Made by a program: the position numbers and the translations under genes. From the IMG/VR virus record IMGVR_UViG_3300025536_000019, positions 1 through 48,280 of that record: DNA of 48,280 bases. One strand, given 5' to 3'. The DNA is from a virus. Positions 22,545 through 28,991 of this stretch are shown piece after piece (position 1 is the first letter of the stretch; the number at the start of each line of letters is the position of its first letter). The notes under the pieces are model-generated. The model searched no databases. It was not told the DNA's origin and was given only the letters and a program-made list of their open reading frames with translations.

Positions 22545-22991
22545 TTATTTTTTCTTCTTCGGTTCTGGATTCACGTTACCGAGCTTGACGAAGCGATCTT
22601 CTGAACCTGTCGCGTCAATAAAATCGCAATCAGGTGCCGCATTTTTTCTGTACCATCGTAAACTCCTACACTGTTCGAGACGAACCAAGTCTCGCGGTGA
22701 AGGCTTAAAGTTCTTTCCATCTCTACTAACACTCATTGAAACAGAAAAACCGGAACCATTGACTCCTTTTACAGAATAAGGCCTCTCTCCTTCTATACTT
22801 CTCACAAGTGCATAGCGTTCCTGATATACAGGAACCGAAACCATCAACTCTGACATAACGGGAACTCCCGTCTCAAACTCTACACGAACCCCAATACTAC
22901 TTCTCTCGATTCCGCGAACACGGATGTCGACACCCCCAATCTCACGATTGAGATGATTGATGCAGTTAGTGGCCCACTTCTTGAAACTCAT
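22545..22991 (-). CDS. Hypothetical beta-rich protein (148 aa)
   Basis: MSFKKWATNCINHLNREIGG at the start, then several beta strands (IRVRGIERSSIGVRVEF, ELMVSVPVYQERYALV, GFSVSMSVSRDG) and a lysine-rich tail PEPKKKK. No motif recognised. Second gene of the accessory operon. Confidence 0.6.
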   Translation of the reverse strand: MSFKKWATNCINHLNREIGGVDIRVRGIERSSIGVRVEFETGVPVMSELMVSVPVYQERYALVRSIEGERPYSVKGVNGSGFSVSMSVSRDGKNFKPSPRDLVRLEQCRSLRWYRKNAAPDCDFIDATGSEDRFVKLGNVNPEPKKKK

Positions 22992-22994
22992 ACT

Positions 22995-23447
22995 TTAATA
23001 GGTTAATTCCTCCACCTTATAATCAGTGCCACCATCCTTGCGAAGTTTTTCAACGTCTTCGCGGTTCGGATAATACTGGTTTCGAATCAGGGCGTCACTC
23101 ATTTGAGAGAGTGGCACTTCCTGTTTCAGCGCGCGCTTCTTGTGGAAGTTATAGAAGACGCACACCTGCTTCCCTCCGTCGCGTTCGACAACACGACCAC
23201 CGAGAGCATTGCAAATCTGAATTCCGATACCGGAGCCAGACTCCTCACTATCATCTGCCTTCGACGATTTTTTAATCGTATAGGCAGGAAACACTCGTGC
23301 ATGGAGTTCACGGATGCCCGTAAACACCACCGACGAATCGCTTTCGTACCCACGCGCCTCGCGTATTTCAGTGATCATCTCACTGATACGTTCCGGGGGG
23401 CGTACAGTCAGCGTCTTTGTGCGTTTTCTGGTACCGCTTTTAGCCAT
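22995..23447 (-). CDS. Ribbon-helix-helix-like regulator (150 aa)
   Basis: The basic N-terminus KSGTRKRTKTLTVRPPERISEMITEIREARGY reads as an RHH fold: strand TLTVRPP, helix RISEMITEIREARG, turn, then SDSSVVFTGIRELHARVF. The C-terminal part (80-150) is alpha/beta without known motif. First gene of the accessory operon and directly after the promoter at 23456-23483, whose expected start lies at the ATG; a self-regulating repressor is likely. Confidence 0.65.
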   Translation of the reverse strand: MAKSGTRKRTKTLTVRPPERISEMITEIREARGYESDSSVVFTGIRELHARVFPAYTIKKSSKADDSEESGSGIGIQICNALGGRVVERDGGKQVCVFYNFHKKRALKQEVPLSQMSDALIRNQYYPNREDVEKLRKDGGTDYKVEELTY

Positions 23448-23455
23448 ACAGATTG

Positions 23456-23500
23456 AGTATATTAGATGTTAATGAATAAGCAACGAAATGGTGTGGATAA
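23456..23500 (-). promoter_or_regulatory. Promoter of the accessory operon with DnaA-box element (copy 2); predicted leaderless
   Basis: On the minus strand TTGCTT (23483-23478) and TATACT (23461-23456) are 16 bases apart; the ATG at 23447 is 8 bases after the -10, so the transcript should begin at, or a base or two from, the start codon. Eight bases upstream of the -35 is TTATCCACA (23500-23492), a perfect DnaA box. The same block stands before the HTH gene (11924-11970). Confidence 0.65.
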
Positions 23501-23531
23501 AACGGGCGCAAAGTGCGTCCGTTAGCACCGC

Positions 23532-23672
23532 CTAGTCATTTCCCCTTATTTTGCGCCAAACTACTGTGACAATCAGGAACAGTACCACGCCGATTGACGC
23601 GCCAATTCCTCCATAGATGGCGTAGCCCACGAGTCCGAAGACCAACCATCCGATCCATTCGAATCGTTCCAT
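23532..23672 (-). CDS. Small membrane protein (46 aa)
   Basis: MERFEWIGWLVFGLVGYAIY at the start, one long or two short hydrophobic helices with glycine-rich GGIGASIG turn, and a basic end WRKIRGND. Start context ATTTATGG is like its neighbours. It lies upstream of the accessory-operon promoter. Function unknown. Confidence 0.55.
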   Translation of the reverse strand: MERFEWIGWLVFGLVGYAIYGGIGASIGVVLFLIVTVVWRKIRGND

Positions 23673-23743
23673 AAATTACTATGTAATTAAGTTTTCCCTT
23701 ATTTTAAGTTTGATAAATCTATCACGCCGAGAGGGACGGCCGC

Positions 23744-23887
23744 TTAACTAACGTACGGCACCGTCGGCTTTTTGAAGGATGTTTCGTATATAAATGCAGC
23801 GAGACGCTTTGTATCAAGCTCTCCGGCATCATTAGTGATGTGTTTCACTATACGTTTTATTTCTTCTTCTTCCGTTGACCAAAACAT
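23744..23887 (-). CDS. Small helical protein (47 aa)
   Basis: MFWSTEEEEIKRIVKHITND at the start, then AGELDTKRLAAFIYETSFKKP; a helical protein. I chose ATG 23887 (AAAATATG) since longer readings overlap the upstream gene in another frame. Not recognised. The 71-base gap after it towards 23672 has only a weak TGATA/TATCA hairpin. Confidence 0.5.
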   Translation of the reverse strand: MFWSTEEEEIKRIVKHITNDAGELDTKRLAAFIYETSFKKPTVPYVS

Positions 23888-23928
23888 ATTTTTTATTTTC
23901 GTTACACGCGTTCGACTATCTCGCGCGG

Positions 23929-24138
23929 TTAGGTAAAAAGACGGGAATACGGGGGCCGGTACCCGTCGGGATGATCCCGATAAACACCATACTGCCACCG
24001 GCACCAATTTTTGAAACTTTCATCAGGACGGATCGCGCCATGCAAAAAGGCTTCCGCATAGGCGACGTGTAGCTCGCTCAACAGAATTTTTTCATCCGTG
24101 TGAGACTCGAACCATCTTTTAAATGAAAGTTTTTGCAT
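23929..24138 (-). CDS. Small hypothetical protein (69 aa)
   Basis: MQKLSFKRWFESHTDEKILL at the start; a helical, aromatic-rich protein (FKNWCRWQYGVYRDHPDGYRPPY at its end). The start directly follows the upstream stop. Not recognised. Confidence 0.6.
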   Translation of the reverse strand: MQKLSFKRWFESHTDEKILLSELHVAYAEAFLHGAIRPDESFKNWCRWQYGVYRDHPDGYRPPYSRLFT

Positions 24139-24375
24139 TTATGCGTTATCGTGATCGATAATTTCTACCTCAATATCGGGTGTCAACTGTGATGTGCATT
24201 CTGCTACGCCGCCTCGAACCTCAATCACCACCTTTCGTGGGTGTTGCTCGCGAATCCAAGTAACGAACGCTCCCCATTGTTTTTCTACGAACGCAAGCAT
24301 CTCTACAAAAGAGGCACCATCCTCCATGTGGATGCGGTGCTTGTAGTATGCGCGGACACTTTCTTCGAATGTCAT
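24139..24375 (-). CDS. Hypothetical protein (78 aa)
   Basis: MTFEESVRAYYKHRIHMEDG at the start; helices, then beta strands KVVIEVRGGVAEC and DIEVEIID. Acidic end. First gene after the terminator at 24500-24531, so it probably has its own promoter in the gap holding two copies of TTTGCCCTTAT. Not recognised. Confidence 0.6.
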   Translation of the reverse strand: MTFEESVRAYYKHRIHMEDGASFVEMLAFVEKQWGAFVTWIREQHPRKVVIEVRGGVAECTSQLTPDIEVEIIDHDNA

Positions 24376-24426
24376 TTTTTTTTTAGTTAAGGGTTAATAA
24401 GAGGGTATGAATCAGGGCTTACGACC

Positions 24427-24467
24427 TTTGCCCTTATGTGACTCCCGCCCCCTATGTTTGCCCTTAT
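24427..24467. repeat. Two direct copies of TTTGCCCTTAT
   Basis: TTTGCCCTTAT at 24427-24437 and again at 24457-24467, exactly 30 bases apart, i.e. about three helical turns. They lie in the 194-base gap upstream of the minus-strand gene at 24375. The spacing fits an operator pair bound on the same DNA face. I see no clear -35/-10 around them. The rest of this gap holds only the terminator. Confidence 0.5.
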
Positions 24468-24499
24468 ATTGAGGCCGCACTTTTTATTTTCCAATAAAA

Positions 24500-24531
24500 A
24501 AACCGGCTCGCGCGTGCGTAACTGCCGGTTT
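24500..24531 (-). terminator. Strong intrinsic terminator of the 27429-24570 operon
   Basis: AAACCGGC (24500-24507) pairs with GCCGGTTT (24524-24531), an 8-bp GC-rich stem. On the minus strand it is followed by a T-rich tract (seven A on the plus strand, 24496-24502, partly in the stem). It also has TTTCTTTT on the plus side, so it may be bidirectional. Confidence 0.85.
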
Positions 24532-24569
24532 CTTTTCCCCGTCTGATTTTATTGCGGGGTTTCTTAACC

Positions 24570-24842
24570 TTAATCTAGCCACTTCCGGCCACCTTCGGGC
24601 CGGTACAATTTGTCCTTTTCTCTGCGGAACTGCTTGACAATCTTCCCGTCAATCCATAGCGTCCACTGATCTATTTTCCAATTTCCGCGCGCGTCCGGCG
24701 ATAGTTTTTCATGCGTGATTTTTACGTCCGCAATCTGCCTATTATCCATAGCGTCGCCCACGATCGCCCTAAACTGAAGATTACTATTCGCGCCCTGCGT
24801 TTTCTGCGTGCGCTCACTCGTGATGTAAGAGTATATCCGCAT
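24570..24842 (-). CDS. Hypothetical protein (90 aa)
   Basis: MRIYSYITSERTQKTQGANS at the start; a beta-rich small protein ending WTLWIDGKIVKQFRREKDKL and a short tail. The alternation of strands and the GKI-V-K pattern suggest a compact beta domain. Last gene of the acidic-protein operon. Not recognised. Confidence 0.6.
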   Translation of the reverse strand: MRIYSYITSERTQKTQGANSNLQFRAIVGDAMDNRQIADVKITHEKLSPDARGNWKIDQWTLWIDGKIVKQFRREKDKLYRPEGGRKWLD

Positions 24843-24847
24843 ACGAT

Positions 24848-25564
24848 TTATTTTCCGTCTGCATTAATACAACCACACCGGCCATCTTCGTCCTGATCTT
24901 TGAAACACACTCCGCAAAATTTGCGATTCAGTGCGTCCGCGATCTCTTCTTTTATGGCCTCTTCAGCACTTGCGAGGATACCGCCCTCTAGGGCCTCCGT
25001 CGCTTGTATTTGTATAATGCGCTCGTATTCTTCTACTCCCTCCCACAGTCCGCGATCGCCTGAAGAGTACTCGGACAATTCATCTATACACTGCATGGCC
25101 TCAATTAAAGCCGATGTATTGTTATAAATGAAATGGCCGTCCGCGTACTCCCATGCCCGATTAACGATATCGTCGCTTTGGTATAGCTCGTCGTAAATTT
25201 CTTTTACCGCGTCGCTATCCGCGTCGTACTCGTCGCCCTCTTTTAGGGCCTCTCGCACCCCGTCCTCGTTGTTTTCGCGGTATTGTTTCACACCCACCGC
25301 GATCTCATCGGACAAGTCGCCGGCGATATCTTTTCCCATACCTTCGGCTTGCGCTCGCCAATCCATAGGCTCCTTATGTTCGGACGTATTGAACAAGTGA
25401 CGCATGGCGCTGTAGCCCTGCTCTATCTCGTTTTTACACGCTTCAATGAACTGATCGCTTGCGCGCTCTTCGGCTTGTAGCCGTGCCTCTCCTAGGCTCT
25501 CGGCTTCAATCTCAAACGTGCGCGCGTACTCCACTACAACTTTATAAGTAGCTTTTTTCTGCAT
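24848..25564 (-). CDS. Highly acidic protein with C-terminal zinc knuckle (238 aa)
   Basis: Roughly a quarter of the residues are Asp or Glu (about 57 of 238). The start MQKKATYKVVVEYARTFEIE forms two strands, then long acidic helices (ALKEGDEYDADSDAVKEIYD and similar), and the end CGVCFKDQDEDGRCGC gives four cysteines for one zinc. The charge density recalls DNA-mimic anti-restriction proteins, but there is no recognisable ArdA-type fold and this is speculation. In the operon from 27429. Confidence 0.6.
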   Translation of the reverse strand: MQKKATYKVVVEYARTFEIEAESLGEARLQAEERASDQFIEACKNEIEQGYSAMRHLFNTSEHKEPMDWRAQAEGMGKDIAGDLSDEIAVGVKQYRENNEDGVREALKEGDEYDADSDAVKEIYDELYQSDDIVNRAWEYADGHFIYNNTSALIEAMQCIDELSEYSSGDRGLWEGVEEYERIIQIQATEALEGGILASAEEAIKEEIADALNRKFCGVCFKDQDEDGRCGCINADGK

Positions 25565-25618
25565 ATTCTTTTGTCAATGAACGCACGCGCACGCTCGCGC
25601 GTCGGGAGTAACGTACCC

Positions 25619-25656
25619 CCGCTATACCGGCTTAAACGTTTAAGCCGGTATAGCGG
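25619..25656. repeat. 38-bp perfect palindrome
   Basis: The 19-base arms 25619-25637 and 25638-25656 are exact reverse complements with no spacer; the centre reads TTAAACGTTTAA. It lies between two minus-strand genes and extends past neither stop nor start. There is no T tract, so it is not a plain terminator. Long perfect palindromes occur as telomere-resolution sites, dimeric operators and cruciform sites. Confidence 0.9.
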
Positions 25657-25663
25657 ACGCGCG

Positions 25664-25753
25664 TTACCACGCACCGCCGAACAATGCCACCACCAACAGA
25701 AACCCTATCAGCGCTCCCAAATGATGAAGATTCTTTTTTAGTTTAGGATTCAT
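25664..25753 (-). CDS. Tiny membrane peptide (29 aa)
   Basis: MNPKLKKNLHHLGALIGFLL then VVALFGGAW: a basic start and a single hydrophobic helix, the form of many phage membrane micro-proteins. The start stands one base after the upstream stop (TAA-C-ATG). Its stop is 7 bases from the 38-bp palindrome. Confidence 0.5.
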   Translation of the reverse strand: MNPKLKKNLHHLGALIGFLLVVALFGGAW

Positions 25754-25754
25754 G

Positions 25755-26018
25755 TTATTTGTAATTTAATACTTTCTCATCTTCACATACGAGCCACCGT
25801 AACCCGTCGTATACCCATAGCGTAAACACCCAATTTTCTAAACAGTCGGCGATTGTCCACCCCTTCAGCGTTGTATCCTCGTACCCGTCCATGTCGGCCC
25901 ATTCGCGAAACTGATTTTTTAACTCCTCTTCACCCTCAAAAATACGACCGGCGCCGAACCTTGCACCTTGCCCGTCCTCAATCGTGAAGTATTTTTTATC
26001 CTCGTGTAGTACGATCAT
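25755..26018 (-). CDS. Small acidic protein (87 aa)
   Basis: MIVLHEDKKYFTIEDGQGAR at the start; acidic and tryptophan-rich, with FREWADMDGYEDTTLKGWTIADCLENWVF. Context ATATATG. Fits the acidic character of the operon. Not recognised. Confidence 0.6.
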   Translation of the reverse strand: MIVLHEDKKYFTIEDGQGARFGAGRIFEGEEELKNQFREWADMDGYEDTTLKGWTIADCLENWVFTLWVYDGLRWLVCEDEKVLNYK

Positions 26019-26023
26019 ATATT

Positions 26024-27019
26024 TTAATCAATCCAAAACGTCCCACACACCCCGCATTTATTCCCGCATGGAAACTCATTGCGATATGGCGTATCGGCGT
26101 GCCTGTTAATGTTCATGTCTCCGAACGTGCATATTTTCGTTTGCTCCCATTTCCGCGTTAACCTTTCCTCACGCTTCGCGCTCTCGCTCACTTCGGGTAT
26201 CACAATAGCAACATCGTCCGCGAGGGTACCGGCCTTGGCGCGCGATATTTCCGCGTCATCAAAGCTCACCTGTCCGGCTATTTCATTCCATGAGTAACCG
26301 TTACCCTTCGCGCGATCTAAGCGCACACACTCAAGAAATGCGCTTCGTGGGATTGCGATCTTAAATATCGCATTGTCCCCTAACCAGTTACTACCTTGCC
26401 CGCGATCCACGGTACCAAAATAGGCCCCGTCAATAATGATCACATCCTCAATTTCCCGATCCTTACCGTGTAAAACTTCCACGGCCGTTTCCGGATCAAG
26501 ATAAAAATAAAACTGCGCCGGCGCGCTATAAAAGCTCTCATTTATAACGCTTACGATCTCCTTTTTCTGCGCCTCCGTGCGCGCGTACTTCTTAGTCAAC
26601 ACTTCCAAACTCTCCTTATCGTTCACCTCCGCATAGTCCGGCGTTTCAACATAGAACAGCTTTCTGCCCGTATTTTTCAGCATTGCGCGGGCCGGATCGC
26701 TCGTATTGCTAGAATACAGAAAATCCCGCATTTTTTCCTCTACCTCATCACTCAATTCGTCGGCTTCAACTTCACGACGATATTTTTCTGTTATGTTATG
26801 CACCTCGTCGGACTCGGCGTCTCCAAACCATTCCATTTCACTCTCACGATAACCTTCGGCTAGGTATTTCTGTAGTGCCTCTAAATTTTCATCAAAGCTA
26901 TCCCGATAATCTATATATACAAGATCAACCCCATTAGGGTACTCGTCGCGCAACCAATTAAGCGCATGGATCACATCATCTTGTATTTTCACTGCTTTTG
27001 TGCGTTTTTCCGTTTTCAT
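26024..27019 (-). CDS. Acidic hypothetical protein with C-terminal cysteines (331 aa)
   Basis: MKTEKRTKAVKIQDDVIHAL at the start; helical acidic first half (DELSDEVEEKMRDF), a beta-rich middle (QFYFYLDPETAVEVLHG, DVIIIDGAYFGTVDRG), and CGNKCGVCGTFW at the end, a probable zinc knuckle shared in style with the 24848-25564 protein. No enzyme motif. The largest gene of the acidic operon; function unknown. Confidence 0.65.
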   Translation of the reverse strand: MKTEKRTKAVKIQDDVIHALNWLRDEYPNGVDLVYIDYRDSFDENLEALQKYLAEGYRESEMEWFGDAESDEVHNITEKYRREVEADELSDEVEEKMRDFLYSSNTSDPARAMLKNTGRKLFYVETPDYAEVNDKESLEVLTKKYARTEAQKKEIVSVINESFYSAPAQFYFYLDPETAVEVLHGKDREIEDVIIIDGAYFGTVDRGQGSNWLGDNAIFKIAIPRSAFLECVRLDRAKGNGYSWNEIAGQVSFDDAEISRAKAGTLADDVAIVIPEVSESAKREERLTRKWEQTKICTFGDMNINRHADTPYRNEFPCGNKCGVCGTFWID

Positions 27020-27023
27020 ATTT

Positions 27024-27176
27024 CTATACTACGCTTTTAATATGCGCGATCTTTAAAACGGCCGTGATCGCTTCACTGAACGTTTTCCCGTGCGCTATAT
27101 AGCCTCCCGTGCCTCCGCGATACTTAGGCGCGCGCATGAGCGCGACATATGAACCTGCAACTTTTTGAACGATCAT
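27024..27176 (-). CDS. Small protein, weakly HicB-like (50 aa)
   Basis: MIVQKVAGSYVALMRAPKYR at the start, then GGTGGYIAHGKTFSEAITAVLKIAH. The strand-strand then G-K-T-F-x-E-A-I helix recalls the HicB antitoxin fold, but no HicA partner is nearby and the similarity is slight. Start in CAATATG, five bases after the upstream gene ends. Confidence 0.5.
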   Translation of the reverse strand: MIVQKVAGSYVALMRAPKYRGGTGGYIAHGKTFSEAITAVLKIAHIKSVV

Positions 27177-27180
27177 ATTG

Positions 27181-27429
27181 CTATTTACAAGTTATGTGTT
27201 CTGGATAATTGATACAGTATTCACCCGTAACGCTCTGCAATGCGATCATTGCAAGCGGTACTAAGGCGAGCATTGCAATGGCGAGCGAGACACCCGCCAC
27301 GATCTGAAGGCCCTTGAAAATGACCCTAGCCCGAACGCGGGCCACAGTATTACTCTCTTCTAGTGCGAGGATGACGGCCGTTTTCACTCCCGAAAACTGT
27401 ACCACGTTCTCACTTTTTATATTTGTCAT
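27181..27429 (-). CDS. Single-pass membrane protein (82 aa)
   Basis: A soluble N-terminal helix (1-40), a transmembrane segment at about 41-66 (IVAGVSLAIAMLALVPLAMI) and a short outside tail with two cysteines. First gene of the operon, about 80 bases after the promoter's expected start. Not recognised. Confidence 0.6.
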   Translation of the reverse strand: MTNIKSENVVQFSGVKTAVILALEESNTVARVRARVIFKGLQIVAGVSLAIAMLALVPLAMIALQSVTGEYCINYPEHITCK

Positions 27430-27509
27430 TGTGCGTTTTTAGTTTTATAATGCTGAAATAATGGCGTTTTTCGGTAAGACAATATATGTATCACCGTACG
27501 CTCTCTGGT

Positions 27510-27538
27510 AGTATAGGCGTACTTGCATAGTAAGTCAA
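27510..27538 (-). promoter_or_regulatory. Sigma70-type promoter of the acidic-protein operon
   Basis: Minus strand: TTGACT (27538-27533), 17-base spacer, TATACT (27515-27510). A good consensus match. The transcript would have a leader of about 75 bases before ATG 27429. A near-DnaA box TTATCCACT (27574-27566) lies 28 bases upstream, as at the other two minus-strand promoters. Confidence 0.75.
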
Positions 27539-27565
27539 GCGTATATACAGAAAGAGTACCAAAAT

Positions 27566-27955
27566 AGTGGATAAAAACACCAATACAATACATATTTTAA
27601 ACAATGTCAATAGTATACGGCTCAACAAAGCCATATTTTAACACTCAAACGGCCGACATTTGACGCATAGGATAGGCCATATAAAAAAAATAAATCTTTT
27701 TTTCTTACTAATTTAAATACAATATCCCATTTTTGAAGCTAGCTCACTTTTAGTAATCAGAAAAGAAAAAAAATATATATGTCTTTATAGGCCCCTCTCC
27801 CCCTTTTGGCGTTTTTTACCCTGTTTGACAAGATCGCCCGAAACGCGGAAAGCACCCCCAAAACACACTAAACGGCTATATTGAGCCATATAATACTTCA
27901 TACAATGTTATATTGTACGCACTAGCCCTATAATAGCCATAATATAAGCCATTAT
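27566..27955. repeat. AT-rich non-coding region with iteron-like AGCCATATAAT repeats
   Basis: Between the divergent operon starts 27429 and 28150 there are 720 bases without a credible gene. Imperfect copies of AGCCATATAAT occur at 27629, 27674, 27874, 27884, 27924, 27935 and 27947, the last five within 82 bases. TACAAT-gttat-ATTGTA (27901-27917) is an inverted repeat among them. With the near-DnaA box at 27566 and runs of A/T at 27680-27780, it looks like an origin or a multi-site operator. Confidence 0.5.
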
Positions 27956-28042
27956 CAGACCCCACCGATACCCCCGACACCGCCCACCCACGGAAGGAAA
28001 AAATACCGTTTGGGAGGTCACATCAGATCGCGGGTCGTTTTC

Positions 28043-28076
28043 GGTACCCCGGCACCCAAGGGAGGGGGTGGGTACC
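28043..28076. repeat. Inverted repeat upstream of the integrase
   Basis: GGTACCC (28043-28049) and GGGTACC (28070-28076) are inverted, with a second inner pair CACCC (28053-28057) / GGGTG (28066-28070). GC-rich, in contrast with the AT-rich sequence before it. It ends 38 bases before the integrase -35 and could be a regulator or integrase-arm site. Confidence 0.45.
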
Positions 28077-28113
28077 TTGTACGGGAGAATCCACAAAAAT
28101 TTTTCCAGAAAAT

Positions 28114-28142
28114 TTGACAGGGTTCACTACATCGTATATTAT
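28114..28142 (+). promoter_or_regulatory. Consensus promoter of the integrase, predicted leaderless
   Basis: TTGACA (28114-28119), 17-base spacer, TATTAT (28137-28142). The ATG follows 7 bases after the -10, just where transcription should begin, so the mRNA is expected to start at or next to the AUG. No ribosome-binding site could fit. Confidence 0.8.
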
Positions 28143-28149
28143 ACGAAGT
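28122..28149 (+). other. dif-like site overlapping the integrase promoter, candidate attP
   Basis: The right 11 bases TTATACGAAGT (28139-28149) fit the XerD-arm pattern TTATNNNAANT. The central six CGTATA (28133-28138) differ at one base from the E. coli dif centre. The left 11 bases (28122-28132) match the XerC arm only weakly (5 of 11 with B. subtilis). CGTATA-T-TATACG (28133-28145) is also a 13-base inverted repeat. It lies directly before a XerC/D-like recombinase gene. Inference; the site is short. Confidence 0.4.
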
Positions 28150-28965
28150 ATGGATACAGAACGAACGGTGAGCGACTTTTTGTCGCAACTTCAAAAGGAG
28201 GGGTACTCTCCACACACGATTAAAAATTATCAGCGCGGCCTCGATACCTTCCTGAAAAAATTTAAGGGAGACGTCACACTAAAAAATATCGAAGCGGCCC
28301 TCCTCCCCACTCGCTCAAACGGCAGTCTCTCCCACAAGTCCAAGAACATCGTCATCATCCCCGTGCGTCGATGGGTCGCGTTTCTCAATGAGAAGCACGG
28401 CACGGCCATTCCCGTCGAGCAGATCAAGACCGAGCGCAATCGAAATGGTCGCAAGAAACTCGACCTCCCCGAAAAGGAAGAGGTGCGCGCCTACTTAAGT
28501 TTCAGAGACACTCCACTGTCTGACGTTGTGGTAAATCTCCTCTTCGATACCGGGCTTCGACTGTCTGAATTGATGGCACTCAAAGTTGGAGATGTGCGCG
28601 AGCGATTCTCTATGGTCGGGAAAGGAAATAAGCAGCGCCCGGTCTACTGCACCGCGAAAGTTGTTGCTCTGGTCAACGTGTATGTGAAGACTAATAAGCT
28701 CGAACAGGGACAGCCGTTATTCCCGTACTCAAATCGGTGGATACAGCAGTTGCTCGAAGAGCGACAGGTACGGTCTGGGGTTCGCAAAAATATCACCGCA
28801 CACACCCTGCGCCACCTCTATGCCGTGAACATGTTGCAGAATGGTGCCTCACTGCGCGCCATCCAAGAACTCCTTGGCCATTCGTCGATATTGACCACGC
28901 AGATTTATACGACCGTGACCGATCAGCACCTTGACCAAACATATAAACAGTTCCACAAAAGGTAG
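28150..28965 (+). CDS. Tyrosine recombinase (XerC/XerD-like integrase)
   Basis: 271 residues from ATG 28150. N-terminal SAM-like domain (FLSQLQKEGYSPHTIKNYQRGL), then the catalytic domain with R137 (TGLRLSEL), K158 (GKGNKQR), H218 and R221 (HTLRHLYA), H244 (LLGHSS) and nucleophile Y253 (TTQIYT). All six catalytic residues are present and the C-terminus resembles XerD closely, including T-T-Q-I-Y-T. Length is typical for Xer proteins rather than lambda-type integrases. I start it at 28150 because of the promoter position. It would integrate the phage, possibly at the host dif, or resolve dimers. Confidence 0.9.
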   Translation: MDTERTVSDFLSQLQKEGYSPHTIKNYQRGLDTFLKKFKGDVTLKNIEAALLPTRSNGSLSHKSKNIVIIPVRRWVAFLNEKHGTAIPVEQIKTERNRNGRKKLDLPEKEEVRAYLSFRDTPLSDVVVNLLFDTGLRLSELMALKVGDVRERFSMVGKGNKQRPVYCTAKVVALVNVYVKTNKLEQGQPLFPYSNRWIQQLLEERQVRSGVRKNITAHTLRHLYAVNMLQNGASLRAIQELLGHSSILTTQIYTTVTDQHLDQTYKQFHKR

Positions 28966-28991
28966 ATGACCGTTTGGTGTACACTAGGTGT

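Noticed and set aside
28133-28149. A true loxP-like site at the integrase start
   Set aside because: Only one arm resembles loxP (TATACGAAGTAT) and the spacer is not 8 bases; a XerC/D-type enzyme makes a dif-like reading more reasonable.
27908-28215. Two short minus-strand frames in the non-coding region before the integrase
   Set aside because: Low complexity and overlapping each other, the hairpins and the integrase promoter; no motif.
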